Origin: an uncultured Acidobacteriota bacterium
GTDB taxonomy: Bacteria; Acidobacteriota; Terriglobia; Terriglobales; CAINCZ01
Assembly (NCBI GenBank): GCA_903847195.1
Contig: CAINCZ010000162.1
Location: 1-39,648 of the forward strand
Length of the DNA: 39,648 bases
Direction of reading: 5' to 3'
This document shows, piece by piece, positions 16,653-28,321 of the stretch (position 1 is its first letter; each line of letters begins with the position of its first letter). The position numbers and the translations under genes are program-made. The notes beneath the pieces were generated by a model. That model was given only the letters and a program-made list of their open reading frames with translations, did no database searches and had not been told where the DNA came from.

Positions 16653-17834
16653 CTACTTTTTCTCCTCCACCTTCCCCAGCCACTCACTCTCATGCTGCGA
16701 GCTGTGCTCGGGGATGCGCAGGCGTCCATCCACGTCTTCCAGGTCGAACCACCATTGCCGCTCCGGCACCGCCTTGCCGTAGCCCATCAGGTCGTCGCCC
16801 CAGATGCCGAACCGCCGCGCCAGGCTCGATTTGCGCATCATCCAGTTCACTGTGCGGTGGAAGGGCGTATACGGCTTATTCCACGGGCACACCTTGATGC
16901 ACGTTCCGCAGCCCGCGCCCTTCTGGTTGCCCGCCCGCATCGCCGTGCACTTCTGCGCGTCCGTCGGCCACTTCTCGTAGCCATTGAAGAGCACCTTCCC
17001 GCCCTCGCTCAAGGCGCCCGACGGGCACTCGCGCGCGCACTTCTTGCACTTCGAGCAGAAGTCCTGCAGGCCGAAATCGATCGGCTTGTCTACTTCCAGC
17101 GGCAGGTCGGTCGTAACCACCGCCGCCTTGAAGCGCGGCCCCAGGTAAGGATGCAGCACGCAGTCGCCGATCCGGCACATCTCGCCCTGCCCCGCCCACA
17201 GCAAGATCGGCGGCAGCATCACCTGGTAGTGCAGCGGATGATGCGCCCGCGCCGGATAGCCCAGCTTGCGGATGTAATTCGCCATCGTCTGCGCGATGAA
17301 CCCCGACGTCGAATAACCGAGAAAGCTCATCGCGTTGCTCGCCCAGTCGCTGCCGGTCGTTGCCTCGGCCGTACGCCAGTCCTGGTCGATCAGGATGGCG
17401 ATGGCGTACTTGTGCTTCAACTCCACCGCCTCGCCCGTCGGGAATGCATGCGAATACACCGCATACTGGGGCAGTTCGCAGATGCCGATGGAATCGGCGC
17501 GCAGAAAATATCCGTACTCCTTGATGTGCCGGGAGACCTTCGCCGGATCGTCCGGCAGCGGCGCCCGTTCGGCTGCGGGCGGTGCCTCGGGATGCGTCGA
17601 GAGCAGCTTGCACATCTCCTGCGATGCGCCCGACAGCGGACTCTTGCCCACCATGCGCGCCCGCTGGGCCTTGAGGAAGACCCCGTAGTCGCCGCGCAGC
17701 GCGCGGTTGAAGCCGTGCTCGCTCTCGTTGCGACGCTCGATCTTCGTGTCGTCGATGAAGTTCGTCGGCCGCTCCACGCGCCTGATCTTGTGCATCGGGA
17801 AGGGATCGAGGTCCCGTTTGTGCCAGCCGCTCAT
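16653..17834 (-). CDS. RdhA-like cobalamin/4Fe-4S reductive dehalogenase homologue
   Basis: This is a 393-residue protein. Its middle (about 140-260) carries the pattern of the dehalogenase domain: KHKYAIAILIDQDW, MANYIRKLGYPA, GQGEMCRIG and TTDLPLEVDKPIDFG. Two 4Fe-4S clusters follow, C260-x2-C263-x2-C266-x3-C270P and C296-x12-C309-x2-C312-x3-C316P. The DLPLE-DKPIDFG-FC order is that of reductive dehalogenases. QueG, the other cobalamin Fe-S relative, is less likely. No Tat signal or membrane anchor (RdhB) is seen, so it should be cytoplasmic, like the catabolic RdhA type. The ATG at 17834 has AGGGGAG upstream. The 38 residues before it in frame are spacer. It is a single gene between a terminator and a 250-bp gap. 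The substrate is unknown and dehalogenation is unproven. Confidence 0.72.
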   Translation of the reverse strand: MSGWHKRDLDPFPMHKIRRVERPTNFIDDTKIERRNESEHGFNRALRGDYGVFLKAQRARMVGKSPLSGASQEMCKLLSTHPEAPPAAERAPLPDDPAKVSRHIKEYGYFLRADSIGICELPQYAVYSHAFPTGEAVELKHKYAIAILIDQDWRTAEATTGSDWASNAMSFLGYSTSGFIAQTMANYIRKLGYPARAHHPLHYQVMLPPILLWAGQGEMCRIGDCVLHPYLGPRFKAAVVTTDLPLEVDKPIDFGLQDFCSKCKKCARECPSGALSEGGKVLFNGYEKWPTDAQKCTAMRAGNQKGAGCGTCIKVCPWNKPYTPFHRTVNWMMRKSSLARRFGIWGDDLMGYGKAVPERQWWFDLEDVDGRLRIPEHSSQHESEWLGKVEEKK

Positions 17835-18084
17835 GCCTGCTCCCCTGTCGAAATAAAGGCGCGGCCGTGATAGCCACTTTGCTCCGTCGCCGCGCGCACC
17901 TGAATGAATAGACGCGCTCAAACTATCCTGCCCACCCGCGGAAGTCAATCGAGCATTGACCCTGCCGTGCCCGATTGGATCGAAGCTTATTACAGGTCAT
18001 CCAGAGCGCAGCGAGGGACCTGCTGGTGCCCCACCTCTGCCGCCTTTGGCAGATGTGGATTGCCTCCGTTCTTGCCTCCAATAA
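17835..18084. other. intergenic stretch upstream of the dehalogenase-like gene
   Basis: It should hold the promoter of the leftward gene, but I see no convincing -35/-10 pair. The main visible structure is the type A palindrome at 18030-18058. A phrase AGAGCGCAGCGAGGGACCT just before it looks like part of a repeated intergenic element. Confidence 0.5.
18030..18058. repeat. intergenic palindrome, type A
   Basis: Arms CCACCTCTGCC (18031-18041) and GGCAGATGTGG (18048-18058) pair at 10 of 11 positions around GCCTTT. The sequence reappears in nearly the same form at 27991-28021. Confidence 0.7.
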
Positions 18085-18112
18085 AAGAGGCGGCGCCGAA
18101 GCGCCGCCTCTT
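18085..18112 (-). terminator. Rho-independent terminator of the TonB receptor gene
   Basis: A perfect 12-bp stem (AAGAGGCGGCGC with its complement) closes a TTCG tetraloop on the minus strand and is followed by TTTTATTGG. It stands 18 bp after the receptor stop codon. The C(UUCG)G loop makes this a very stable hairpin. Confidence 0.88.
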
Positions 18113-18130
18113 GCATACAACAGTTTCCAA

Positions 18131-21100
18131 CTACCAGGTGAAGCGGGCCGAAGCCTGCATGCGGCGGGCGGTCGTGCCGTCCGGAGCAACCTGGGTGTTG
18201 GTGATGGTGTTGAACTGCGTGTAAGGCATGATCGCCACCTGGCCAGCCAGCAGCGAGCCCGCGGGCTGCTTGTAGGTCTGGTACTGGCGCGTTTCGCGTC
18301 CGCTTACCAACAGAGAGTTCAGCACGTTGACGCCTTCAAAGCCCAGCGCCATCTTGATCTTCTCAGTCAGGCCGAAGGTCTTCGAAACGCGCAGGTCGGT
18401 GCGGAACTGCTCGCCCGGTTGCACGTAGTTCAACGCTTCCCAGGGAACGCGGCTGCTGCCGCCCAACCCGTTCAGCGAGCTGAAGCTCATGATCGTCGAA
18501 CCGGCCGGTCCCGCCCAGTTGCTGGCACTGACTGCCGCGTCGTTCACGTAGATCGTCGGCACCTGCCCCAGCGACGAAGCGATGATCTGCACTAGGCCGA
18601 ACTGCCAGCCGTTAACAAAGGTCTTCGACACGAAGCTCTTGCTGTTGGTGAAAACCGGCGAGAAGATCGCGTTCAACACCAACCGATGCCGCTGGTCGGA
18701 GGAGCTTTCGCCCTTTTCTGCAGCGAAATTGCCGTTGAACACCGAGGTCGCAAACGAGCTGCCGAACAGCGTGTTGCCGCCGCCGCCCTGGTTGTTGTCC
18801 ATGGCGTGGCTCCACGTGTAGGCTACCGTTCCCTGCACCCACTTGCCGACCTTGCGGCTGATTTCCACCGCCAGGCCGTTGTAGTAGGTGTTACCACCCG
18901 AGGCCAGGGCGAAGATGCCCTGCGTCGGGAAGGCCGGGTTCAGGCGGTTGGCCTTGGTGTAGATCGGGGTCGTATAGCTTCCCGAGGTCGCCGTGCAGAT
19001 CTTCCCGGTCGAATCCATCGCGCTGCAGATCGGGAAGGTGTAGTTGGTCAAGCTCGCGGTGCTCAGCGGAGCGTTGGCGTCGTAAGTTTGCAGCAGGTGC
19101 GCGCCGCGGCTCCACAGGTACGACACGCTCAGAGTCATGTCCTTGGTCAGTTCCCGCTGTAACGCCAGGTTGCCCTGGAGCGAGTAGGGATTGCGCCAGT
19201 GCGGATCGGCATACACCACCGTCGCACCGCCCACCGTGCCGCTCGGCGCCGCCGACAGGATGTTCGGGAACACCGGGCCGGCCGCCGCGTTCGAGCTGGC
19301 GATCGAGTACGACAGCTGCGACACGCCGTTGGTCAACAGCATGTTCTCAATCGTCGAGGTCGTGTAACGGTTGTAGAACATGCCCATGCCGCCGCGCAGC
19401 ACGGTCTTCGGGAACAGCGCATACGAGAAGCCCAGGCGCGGCGCAAAGTTCAGGCTCGTGCTCGGGATCTTGCAGGTCTGCGGAACAAGCGAGTTGCAGG
19501 TCTTCGGCTGCGGGATGGTCGTGTTCTCATACCGCAAGCCAGCCGTCACGGTCAGCTTCGGAGTTACGCGGAATTCATCCTGCGCGAACACCGTGAACTC
19601 GTTGACCGCCAGGTCTACCGTCGGCGTACCAAATACCTGGCTGAACGTGTTCCAGTTCTTGGCGCCACCGGGGTTGCCGCTGAAGTCCAGTGCAAACGCA
19701 TTGAACGAGGAGTAGCTGTAGGAACCCAGCCGGTTGCCCATGCTCCACACGTAGTCTTCCACGTGCGCATAGTCGCCGCCGAACTTGAAGGTGTGCTTGC
19801 CCTTCGTCCAGGAGTACGTGTCGGCCACCTGGAAGCGGAGCTCGCTGGGGTTCAAGCGCGGGTAGCTGGTGGCAAAACCCAGGTAGGAAACACTGGCTAC
19901 CGTCAGGCCGGCCGGTCCGAACGACGGCATCAGATTCGTGCCGATGCTGGTCGAGCCGCTGGCTGCCGGATCGCCCTGCCGATCCTTGAAGATGCCGAAG
20001 CGCAGTTCGTTCACCGCGTTCGGAGAAACGATGCGGGTCCAACTCGCACGGCCCGTACGGTCAAACACCGTCGTCGTGCCGTTGTTGCCGATGGCGTTGC
20101 CCGTGGCCAGCGACACCTGCGTCTGGATGCCATTCGGAGAATGGAAGTCCAGGTAGTTGGTGCTGAAGCTCAACGAGTCCTTGCTGCTCAAGTTGTAGTC
20201 GAACTTCGCAAAAAACAGGTTGGTTTCCACCGAGCGCGAAACCAGTTGCGGCAGCACGCGGCTGGTGACATAAGCCTGCGCCGCAGTGCATTGCGCGGTC
20301 GTCGCCGTCGTGCACAGCCCGCTCTTAAAGGTGCCGTCGCCGCCGAACAGGTTGTTGCCGGAGCCGGCCCCAAGGTTCGACGAAACCGCCGGCTCATCGC
20401 GCCGCGTGAGTTCGCCGTTCACAAAGAAGAACAGCTTGTTCTTCACGATCGGGCCACCCACGCTTACGCCGGCCTGGTGCCGGTATTCGGGCGGGTTGAT
20501 GCCGTTCGGATAGAGCACCGGAACCTTCGTCGTGAAGTCGGTGGCGCTGATGTTGCGGTTGCGGAAGAACTCATAGGCCGTGCCGTGGAAGTTGTTCGAT
20601 CCAGAGCGCGTCACGGTGTTCACCACGCCGCCCGACGCCCGGCCGTATTCGGCCGCGTAGTTCGACGTGATCACCTGGAATTCCTGCACCGCGTCCTGCG
20701 AGATGTTGTAGGTGCGGGTGCGGCCCGCGTTCTCGTTGTAGTACTGGTTGGTCGTGTCGTTGCCGTCCGTCAGGAAGGTGTTGCCACCCGGGTTGCCGCG
20801 GAACGACAGCAGGCCGAAGAACTGGTCATTGACCACGCCTGGCATCAACAGCACGAAGTTGTCTACGCGGCGGCCGTTGATCGGCAGTTCCAGCATTTGC
20901 GTGCTGCCGACCACTCCGGACACGTCGGTCTTCGACAGGTCCAGCATCGGCGCGGCGGCGCTGACTTCCACCGTCTGCTGCGTGCCGATCTTCAGCACCG
21001 GACGCAGGGTCACGCTCTGGCCGACCTGCAGTGTGATGGCCTTCACTTGATAGGGCGCGAAGCCGGTGGCGTTCACCGTCACCTGGTAGCCTTCCGCCGG

Positions 21101-21337
21101 AACAAGAGCCGGGGCGTTGAATACGCCGTCGGCGTTCGTAGTCAGGTCGCGGCGGATGCCTTTCGACGGGTTTTCAACCGTCACCTTGGCGTTCTTTACC
21201 ACCGCGTTCGACGGATCCAGGACCACGCCTTCAATTCTGCCGAAACCTTGATCTTGCGCGAATGCGCTCAACGCAAATAGGAGGACGAGGCTGGCAATCA
21301 GTACCCCGCGCACACCTCTCTGAATAGACTGACTCAT
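18131..21337 (-). CDS. TonB-dependent receptor with carboxypeptidase-regulatory-like domain (Oar-like)
   Basis: This is a 1068-residue outer-membrane protein. A signal peptide (VLIASLVLLFALSAFAQ, cleavage near residue 28) precedes a CarboxypepD_reg-like beta-sandwich (GRIEGVVLDPSNAVVKNAKV to about 110). The plug follows (VSAAAPMLDLSKTDVSGVV, LPINGRR, ITSNYAAEYGRASGGVVN, TRSGSNNFHGTAYEFFRN). The rest is a long beta-barrel ending in the aromatic C-terminus SARFTW needed for BAM recognition. Such receptors are numerous in Acidobacteriota and take up large substrates, often glycans or peptides. No TonB box is evident. The ATG at 21337 has AAGGAG 9 bp upstream and begins the signal peptide. The frame upstream is not supported. 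It is a single gene with its own terminator. Confidence 0.93.
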   Translation of the reverse strand: MSQSIQRGVRGVLIASLVLLFALSAFAQDQGFGRIEGVVLDPSNAVVKNAKVTVENPSKGIRRDLTTNADGVFNAPALVPAEGYQVTVNATGFAPYQVKAITLQVGQSVTLRPVLKIGTQQTVEVSAAAPMLDLSKTDVSGVVGSTQMLELPINGRRVDNFVLLMPGVVNDQFFGLLSFRGNPGGNTFLTDGNDTTNQYYNENAGRTRTYNISQDAVQEFQVITSNYAAEYGRASGGVVNTVTRSGSNNFHGTAYEFFRNRNISATDFTTKVPVLYPNGINPPEYRHQAGVSVGGPIVKNKLFFFVNGELTRRDEPAVSSNLGAGSGNNLFGGDGTFKSGLCTTATTAQCTAAQAYVTSRVLPQLVSRSVETNLFFAKFDYNLSSKDSLSFSTNYLDFHSPNGIQTQVSLATGNAIGNNGTTTVFDRTGRASWTRIVSPNAVNELRFGIFKDRQGDPAASGSTSIGTNLMPSFGPAGLTVASVSYLGFATSYPRLNPSELRFQVADTYSWTKGKHTFKFGGDYAHVEDYVWSMGNRLGSYSYSSFNAFALDFSGNPGGAKNWNTFSQVFGTPTVDLAVNEFTVFAQDEFRVTPKLTVTAGLRYENTTIPQPKTCNSLVPQTCKIPSTSLNFAPRLGFSYALFPKTVLRGGMGMFYNRYTTSTIENMLLTNGVSQLSYSIASSNAAAGPVFPNILSAAPSGTVGGATVVYADPHWRNPYSLQGNLALQRELTKDMTLSVSYLWSRGAHLLQTYDANAPLSTASLTNYTFPICSAMDSTGKICTATSGSYTTPIYTKANRLNPAFPTQGIFALASGGNTYYNGLAVEISRKVGKWVQGTVAYTWSHAMDNNQGGGGNTLFGSSFATSVFNGNFAAEKGESSSDQRHRLVLNAIFSPVFTNSKSFVSKTFVNGWQFGLVQIIASSLGQVPTIYVNDAAVSASNWAGPAGSTIMSFSSLNGLGGSSRVPWEALNYVQPGEQFRTDLRVSKTFGLTEKIKMALGFEGVNVLNSLLVSGRETRQYQTYKQPAGSLLAGQVAIMPYTQFNTITNTQVAPDGTTARRMQASARFTW

Positions 21338-21757
21338 TGGAGCTCTCCTTCTGAAAGTTCCCTCTGTTAATACAGGCCGTTGGGGCTTTGACGTCGCCGC
21401 CCATCGTGCCTGCGCAGATTGGTCCGGATATTGCACACGCCCCCTCTTAATGTGCTGCTTTTCGGGGGGCTTTAAAGAAAATGGAGAAGTTGAATTACAC
21501 CACGGACGCGGCCCAATTTGGTCAAAATTCGGTGAATCCGGCGGCGCTTTCTTCCATTTCGCCCCTGCAACTTGCAGCAGGCCCGGTGCAAAGCACAATT
21601 TCTTGTGCATTCGAGCCGTGGGCAGCCGTCGTTCCCATCCTTCCGTGGCCCTTTGGAGTGCGAAATTGTCTTCTTATCACTCGTTGGTGTGATATTTGTC
21701 GCAACCGAAAGTGATCCCCCGCATCTGTGACTGATGTACAGGAGGATATGGAAAGAC
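21338..21757. other. 420-bp divergent promoter region (TonB receptor / superoxide dismutase)
   Basis: No coding frame is convincing on either strand. The stretch must hold promoters for both directions. Possible but weak elements are TTGTCT at 21666 with TGATAT at 21690 for the + gene. GC falls to moderate values at 21470-21720. I see no clear Fur-type or other operator. Confidence 0.5.
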
Positions 21758-22369
21758 ATGCCCCATCAGGTTCCGGCGTTGCCCTATGACTACACGGCCC
21801 TTGAACCCTTCATCGATGCGCAGACCATGACGCTGCATCATGACAAGCACCACGCGGCCTATGTGACCAATCTCAACGCCGCGCTGGACAAGCACCCCGA
21901 GCTGTTTAATAAGCCCATTGTCGACGTCCTCAAGGACCTCGGCTCGGTGCCCGAAGACATTCGCACCGCTGTCCGCAATCACGGCGGCGGCCATGTGAAC
22001 CACACCATGTTCTGGGAGATCATGAAGCCCAGCGGCGGCGGCGCCCCCACCGGAGCTATTGCCGACGCCATCACCGGCCAGTGCGGAGGCTTTGAGAATC
22101 TCAAGACCAAGTTCAACGAAGCCGGCGCCAAGCTGTTTGGCAGCGGCTGGGTCTGGGTCGCCTCCAAGGCGGGCAAGCTCGAGATCCTCACTACTCCCAA
22201 TCAGGACAGCCCGTTCCTGCAGGGCTACTATCCCATCTTCGGCAACGACGTTTGGGAACACGCCTACTACCTGAAGTATCAGAACCGCCGTCCCGAGTAT
22301 CTCGCCGCCTGGTGGAACACGCTCAACTGGGACGCCATCAACCAGCGGCTGGCGGCGGCCGGCAAGTAA
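21758..22369 (+). CDS. sodA: manganese-type superoxide dismutase
   Basis: This is a 203-residue cytoplasmic enzyme that converts superoxide to oxygen and hydrogen peroxide. Metal ligands are visible at His27 ([13 protein letters not shown]), His82 (HVNHTMFW), Asp164 and His168 (NDVWEHAYY). Gln149 in PNQDSPF and the GGG run before His82 match the Mn form rather than the Fe form, though cambialistic use is possible. Length is normal. The ATG at 21758 ([12 protein letters not shown]) aligns with the family start and has GGAAAG just upstream. An ATG 24 bp earlier in frame would overlap that site. It is a single gene followed by a hairpin. Confidence 0.95.
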   Translation: MPHQVPALPYDYTALEPFIDAQTMTLHHDKHHAAYVTNLNAALDKHPELFNKPIVDVLKDLGSVPEDIRTAVRNHGGGHVNHTMFWEIMKPSGGGAPTGAIADAITGQCGGFENLKTKFNEAGAKLFGSGWVWVASKAGKLEILTTPNQDSPFLQGYYPIFGNDVWEHAYYLKYQNRRPEYLAAWWNTLNWDAINQRLAAAGK

Positions 22370-22390
22370 TTCGGCCCTGGTCAGGCTTCC

Positions 22391-22440
22391 CTTACCGGAA
22401 GCCGTGGCACAACGGTAAGGGGCGGGGCGACCCGCCCTTT
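22391..22440 (+). terminator. terminator after sodA
   Basis: CTTACCG at 22391 pairs with CGGTAAG ending at 22419. Right after it GGGCGGG (22420-22426) and CCCGCCC (22431-22437) form a 7-bp stem with loop GCGA, followed by TTTCTG. The second hairpin is the likely terminator. Confidence 0.65.
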
Positions 22441-22535
22441 CTGTTGGAGCACACTTTCTTCCCCGCGCCGCACCGCACCTCTTCCCGCCCGCTTGCTCAT
22501 GTGAGTAAAATTCCAGGCAACAGGAGCTCACCTGC

Positions 22536-23447
22536 ATGGCCGCATTTGACCGTCCTCTTTTTTACTGCTGCACCCGTGGCCTACCTGCCACCGTGGCGGC
22601 TTGGGCGATCCTCGTCCTTGTTCTTTGCTGCTCTGCCTCGGTTCGCGGCGCCGACCAGTCCACTCAACCGAACACCATCGAAGTCGACGGCCGCACGCGC
22701 ACCTTCCTGGTTCATCTGCCCCCGGCTTACGACGGCAAGTCGAAGCTCCCTCTCGTACTCATGCTGCACGGCTCCACCCAGCCTCCCGAGGGTGCCGAGA
22801 CGATGAGCGGTTTGAGTGCCATCGCCGATCGCGAGAACTTAATCGCCGTTTATCCCGCTGGCGTGCAGCGCCCGAGCGACCGCGGCCCGCGCTGGAATTC
22901 CGACGACCGCCACCGCACCGAGGCCGACGATGTCGCCTTTCTCCGCCGCCTGATCTTGCACCTTCAGCGCAACTACCACGCCGACGAAAAGCGCATCTAC
23001 ATCGCGGGCATGTCGAACGGCGCCATGATGGCCTACCGCATGGCCTGCGAAGCCTCCGACCTGGTTGCCGCTGTCGCCCCCGTTGGCGGAGCGCAGGGCG
23101 TGCGCTGCCAGCCCAAGGCGCCGGTCTCGGTCATCGTCTTTCATGGCACCGACGACGACCAGGTGCCATTCTCCTCCACATACACGCACGCCGGCCGCAG
23201 ACGCATCAATTCCTATCCGGTGGCCGACAGCGTGACCTTCTGGGTGAAGCACAACGGCTGCCCATCCCGCCCGGCCCGCAAAAAGCTCGGCTCCGTCGAA
23301 ATCGAAGACTACTCAAACTGCAACCAGGGCACCGCCGTCGGCCTGTTCGCCATCCAGAGCGGAGGCCACGTCTGGCCCGGCGGACCCAACGGCATACCCG
23401 CCAGCGAGATCATCTGGAAGTTCTTTTCCCTGCACCCGAAGCAATAG
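22536..23447 (+). CDS. secreted alpha/beta-hydrolase esterase (PHB depolymerase/LpqC-like)
   Basis: This is a 303-residue protein with a hydrophobic export signal (about 18-37, VAAWAILVLVLCCSASV). The Cys pair inside it might make it a lipoprotein, but the lipobox is poor. The mature enzyme has the strand LPLVLMLHGS, the nucleophile elbow GMSNGAM (Ser160), the acid loop GTDDDQVPF (Asp206-208) and the catalytic His278 in GGHVWPGG. This set is that of type I polyhydroxybutyrate depolymerases and feruloyl/acetylxylan esterases of the Esterase_phd group. The exact ester is unknown. CAGGAG lies 9 bp before the ATG. The gene is transcribed alone or with the NUDIX gene 140 bp later. Confidence 0.85.
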   Translation: MAAFDRPLFYCCTRGLPATVAAWAILVLVLCCSASVRGADQSTQPNTIEVDGRTRTFLVHLPPAYDGKSKLPLVLMLHGSTQPPEGAETMSGLSAIADRENLIAVYPAGVQRPSDRGPRWNSDDRHRTEADDVAFLRRLILHLQRNYHADEKRIYIAGMSNGAMMAYRMACEASDLVAAVAPVGGAQGVRCQPKAPVSVIVFHGTDDDQVPFSSTYTHAGRRRINSYPVADSVTFWVKHNGCPSRPARKKLGSVEIEDYSNCNQGTAVGLFAIQSGGHVWPGGPNGIPASEIIWKFFSLHPKQ

Positions 23448-23587
23448 AATTAGCGAAAGCACTCCATCCGATGCAGTGCTGTGCCCCTCGGCCCGGCATT
23501 GTTTTTGCGCAGGGTTCGCCTCCGCCGCGTTTAATATATTGGCAGGAACCTCGCAGGCCTTTTCTTGCCGTTCCGCGACCATCGCGC

Positions 23588-24451
23588 ATGGCGACAAATC
23601 AACCCACCACCGCGGCAGGTACCGATTCGCTACCACGGGGCAGTACCTCGGCGGCCGTCGCCCTCGTTTGCAGCCGCACCGCGCCTGAATCCATCCTTCT
23701 GATCCGGCGCTCGGAGCGCATCGATGATCCCTGGTCCGGTCACTGGTCGCTGCCGGGCGGGCGGTTGGACGCAAGCGACCCCGACCTGCTGCATACCGCC
23801 CTGCGCGAACTCGGCGAGGAGTGCGGCATCCACCTTCGCCGCGAGTGCCTGCGGACTGCCTTCCCCGCGATGGTGGCGCGCCGCCGCACCGGGCCGATTG
23901 TCCACGTGGCTCCGTTCCTGTTCGACGTAGACAGCACGCTCCCAACCGTCCTGGACCCGGCCGAAGCCGCCGCGTCGCTCTGGCTGCCTCGCGACCTGTT
24001 GCTCGATCCCGCGCGTCACGTCCTGACGCGCCCGCCGCGCGTTCCCGAGTCGCGCCGCTTCCCGGCCGTCGATCTCAATGGCCTTCCGCTGTGGGGATTC
24101 ACCTACCGCGTGCTGTTGCAATGCTGGCTGGGGATGTCCTTCACCGGCGTTCCGCGCGAGCATGCCGGATTTCGCGTCGCCTGCCAGATTCTGGATTTTC
24201 TGCTGGCCCGCGGCCTCAAACTGATCGACGGCTGGCACGAACCCTCTGCCGCCGATGCCGCGCGCGATCCTTCCTTGTTCCAGTGTGCGACCGTGCAGGG
24301 AGCGATACCGGCAGCCGAGGTGCTCGCGCACTTCTCTGCTCCCGGCAGCCACGTGAACGCCGTCAGCAACCTCGAAGCCCACCCTGACTCCGTCCGCATC
24401 ACCGGCCTCGACTTCGAGGAATATCTAATCGCCACCGATGCCGCTTCCTGA
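23588..24451 (+). CDS. NUDIX hydrolase with long C-terminal extension
   Basis: This is a 287-residue protein. The NUDIX box at about 57-81 reads GGRLDASDPDLLHTALRE then LGEECGI. The spacing and the Asp before ALRE resemble the NudL/CoA-pyrophosphohydrolase branch (GGR...D...ALRE..EE.G), so a nucleoside-diphosphate-linked substrate such as CoA is a fair guess. After the NUDIX fold (ending near residue 180, GFTYRVLLQCW) about 100 further residues (GFRVACQILDFLLARGLKLID...) match nothing I know. The ATG at 23588 is where the family-like part begins. The longer frame upstream runs antisense-like through the esterase gene and is not supported. Confidence 0.8.
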   Translation: MATNQPTTAAGTDSLPRGSTSAAVALVCSRTAPESILLIRRSERIDDPWSGHWSLPGGRLDASDPDLLHTALRELGEECGIHLRRECLRTAFPAMVARRRTGPIVHVAPFLFDVDSTLPTVLDPAEAAASLWLPRDLLLDPARHVLTRPPRVPESRRFPAVDLNGLPLWGFTYRVLLQCWLGMSFTGVPREHAGFRVACQILDFLLARGLKLIDGWHEPSAADAARDPSLFQCATVQGAIPAAEVLAHFSAPGSHVNAVSNLEAHPDSVRITGLDFEEYLIATDAAS

Positions 24452-24565
24452 TTGGCTGTTCGCGCCTGCGTCCCGCTGGATGCCCCGTCCTGGTCGGTTT
24501 TGCTAGGGCGGGCGGCCCTCCCGGAACCCAGATAGCGGGCGGAAGAGCTCCGCGCTCCAAAAGAA

Positions 24566-24589
24566 AAGCCCTCCGTTTCCGGAGGGCTT
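24566..24589 (-). terminator. Rho-independent terminator of gyrB
   Basis: A 9-bp perfect stem (AAGCCCTCC with GGAGGGCTT) and 6-base loop are followed on the minus strand by TTCTTTTGG. It lies 22 bp beyond the gyrB stop. Confidence 0.85.
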
Positions 24590-24611
24590 ATGTACTCACA
24601 TACTCAAGCGT

Positions 24612-27596
<2,985 letters not shown>

Positions 27597-27941
27597 GTGC
27601 AGAAAGTGCCGATCATCAATTTGGAAGACGGTTATCCCACCGCCAACGAGGCCATCCTGCGCCTCGATTACGCGCTTCACCAGGCCCGCGAGCGCGGGGT
27701 GCGCGCCGTAAAACTCATTCACGGTTACGGCTCAACCGGCGTGGGCGGGGCGCTGCGCGACGCCGTGCAACTGCATCTGCGTAAGTTGCAGGATGACGGT
27801 CTGATTCGCGCCTTCGTCGCCGGCGAAAACTGGCGCGTCTCGAACGAAACCGCCTGGAGCCTCACTCGCCGCCTGCCGCAGTTGAAAGACGACCGCGATC
27901 TCAATCGCGGCAATCGCGGCATCTCCATCGTGCTGCTCTGA
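27597..27941 (+). CDS. stand-alone Smr-domain protein
   Basis: This is a 114-residue protein that consists of an Smr (small MutS-related) domain. It starts with the strand IINLEDGYPTANEAILRLD, continues with the conserved loop KLIHGYGSTGVGGALRDAV (the HGxG motif, split here by Tyr) and ends with NRGISIVLL. Smr domains are nicking nucleases in MutS2 and in free-standing proteins, and some act on mRNA in ribosome rescue. No MutS or PPR part is attached. GTG 27597 (MQKVPIINL) begins the domain. TTG 27561 would add 12 Pro/Arg-rich residues. No operon partner is present. Confidence 0.75.
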   Translation: MQKVPIINLEDGYPTANEAILRLDYALHQARERGVRAVKLIHGYGSTGVGGALRDAVQLHLRKLQDDGLIRAFVAGENWRVSNETAWSLTRRLPQLKDDRDLNRGNRGISIVLL

Positions 27942-27990
27942 GAGGCCCGGTCGCGCCCCTTTGCGCTGCGATCTTCCTGCAATCTGGGGC

Positions 27991-28021
27991 CCCACATCTG
28001 CCCGCCTTTGACAGATGTGGG
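27991..28021. repeat. intergenic palindrome, type A
   Basis: Arms CCCACATCTG (27991-28000) and CAGATGTGGG (28012-28021) are a perfect 10-bp stem. The loop CCCGCCTTTGA resembles that of the copy at 18030. Confidence 0.75.
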
Positions 28022-28043
28022 CTGACCGACTCATTGCCGGTGG

Positions 28044-28079
28044 CCCACATTCGCGCCCGCTCTGGGGCGCTAATGTGGG
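28044..28079. repeat. intergenic palindrome, type B
   Basis: CCCACATTCGCGCCC (28044-28058) pairs with GGGGCGCTAATGTGGG (28064-28079) apart from one mismatch, with a 5-base loop. It is related to the copy at 16501. Confidence 0.75.
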
Positions 28080-28225
28080 GATTTTCCCCGCAGCTTCCAC
28101 CATCGTCAGATCTCTCGAGGTCCCACTCTTCTTTCGAACCGCCCCCGCGCCTTCCGTAGGGAGCCGACGATGCTAGCCCAGCGTGGAACCGGAGCGAAGC
28201 GAAGGCACACCCCTGGGATTCCGCC

Positions 28226-28256
28226 CCAAAAACAAAACCCGCCCCTTAAGGGCGGG
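28226..28256 (-). terminator. Rho-independent terminator of the bactofilin gene
   Basis: The stem CCCGCCC/GGGCGGG (28238-28244 and 28250-28256) with loop CTTAA is followed on the minus strand by TTTTGTTTTTGG. It stands 65 bp past the bactofilin stop. Confidence 0.8.
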
Positions 28257-28321
28257 ACGAATTGAACACGGCAAGCCGAAGACAAGCCTCGCCTGTCTCC
28301 GGCGCCTCGATTTTGCAGCTC

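Larger units (their letters stand above)
27942..28225. other. intergenic region with two palindromes
   Basis: This gap between convergent genes has no coding frame that I accept. It holds a type A and a type B palindrome and, near 28185, the phrase GGAACCGGAGCGAAGCGAAGG, which looks like another repeated intergenic element. Confidence 0.5.

Noticed and set aside
16653..17834. Annotation as QueG (epoxyqueuosine reductase)
   Set aside because: The cluster arrangement is similar, but the TTDLPLEVDKPIDFG block and gene layout fit the reductive dehalogenase family better. QueG is kept only as an alternative.
16638..17870. 410-codon + strand frame opposite the dehalogenase-like gene
   Set aside because: The minus strand carries two ordered 4Fe-4S motifs. 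The plus frame is Arg/Ala/His-rich noise.
19199..21280. Long + strand reading frame of 693 codons opposite the TonB receptor
   Set aside because: Arg/Val/Ala/His-rich shadow of a GC-rich gene on the other strand, without motifs or ribosome binding site.
21666..21695. sigma-70 promoter TTGTCT/TGATAT for sodA
   Set aside because: The -10 element matches the consensus poorly and the spacing is 18 bp. Not strong enough to list as a feature.
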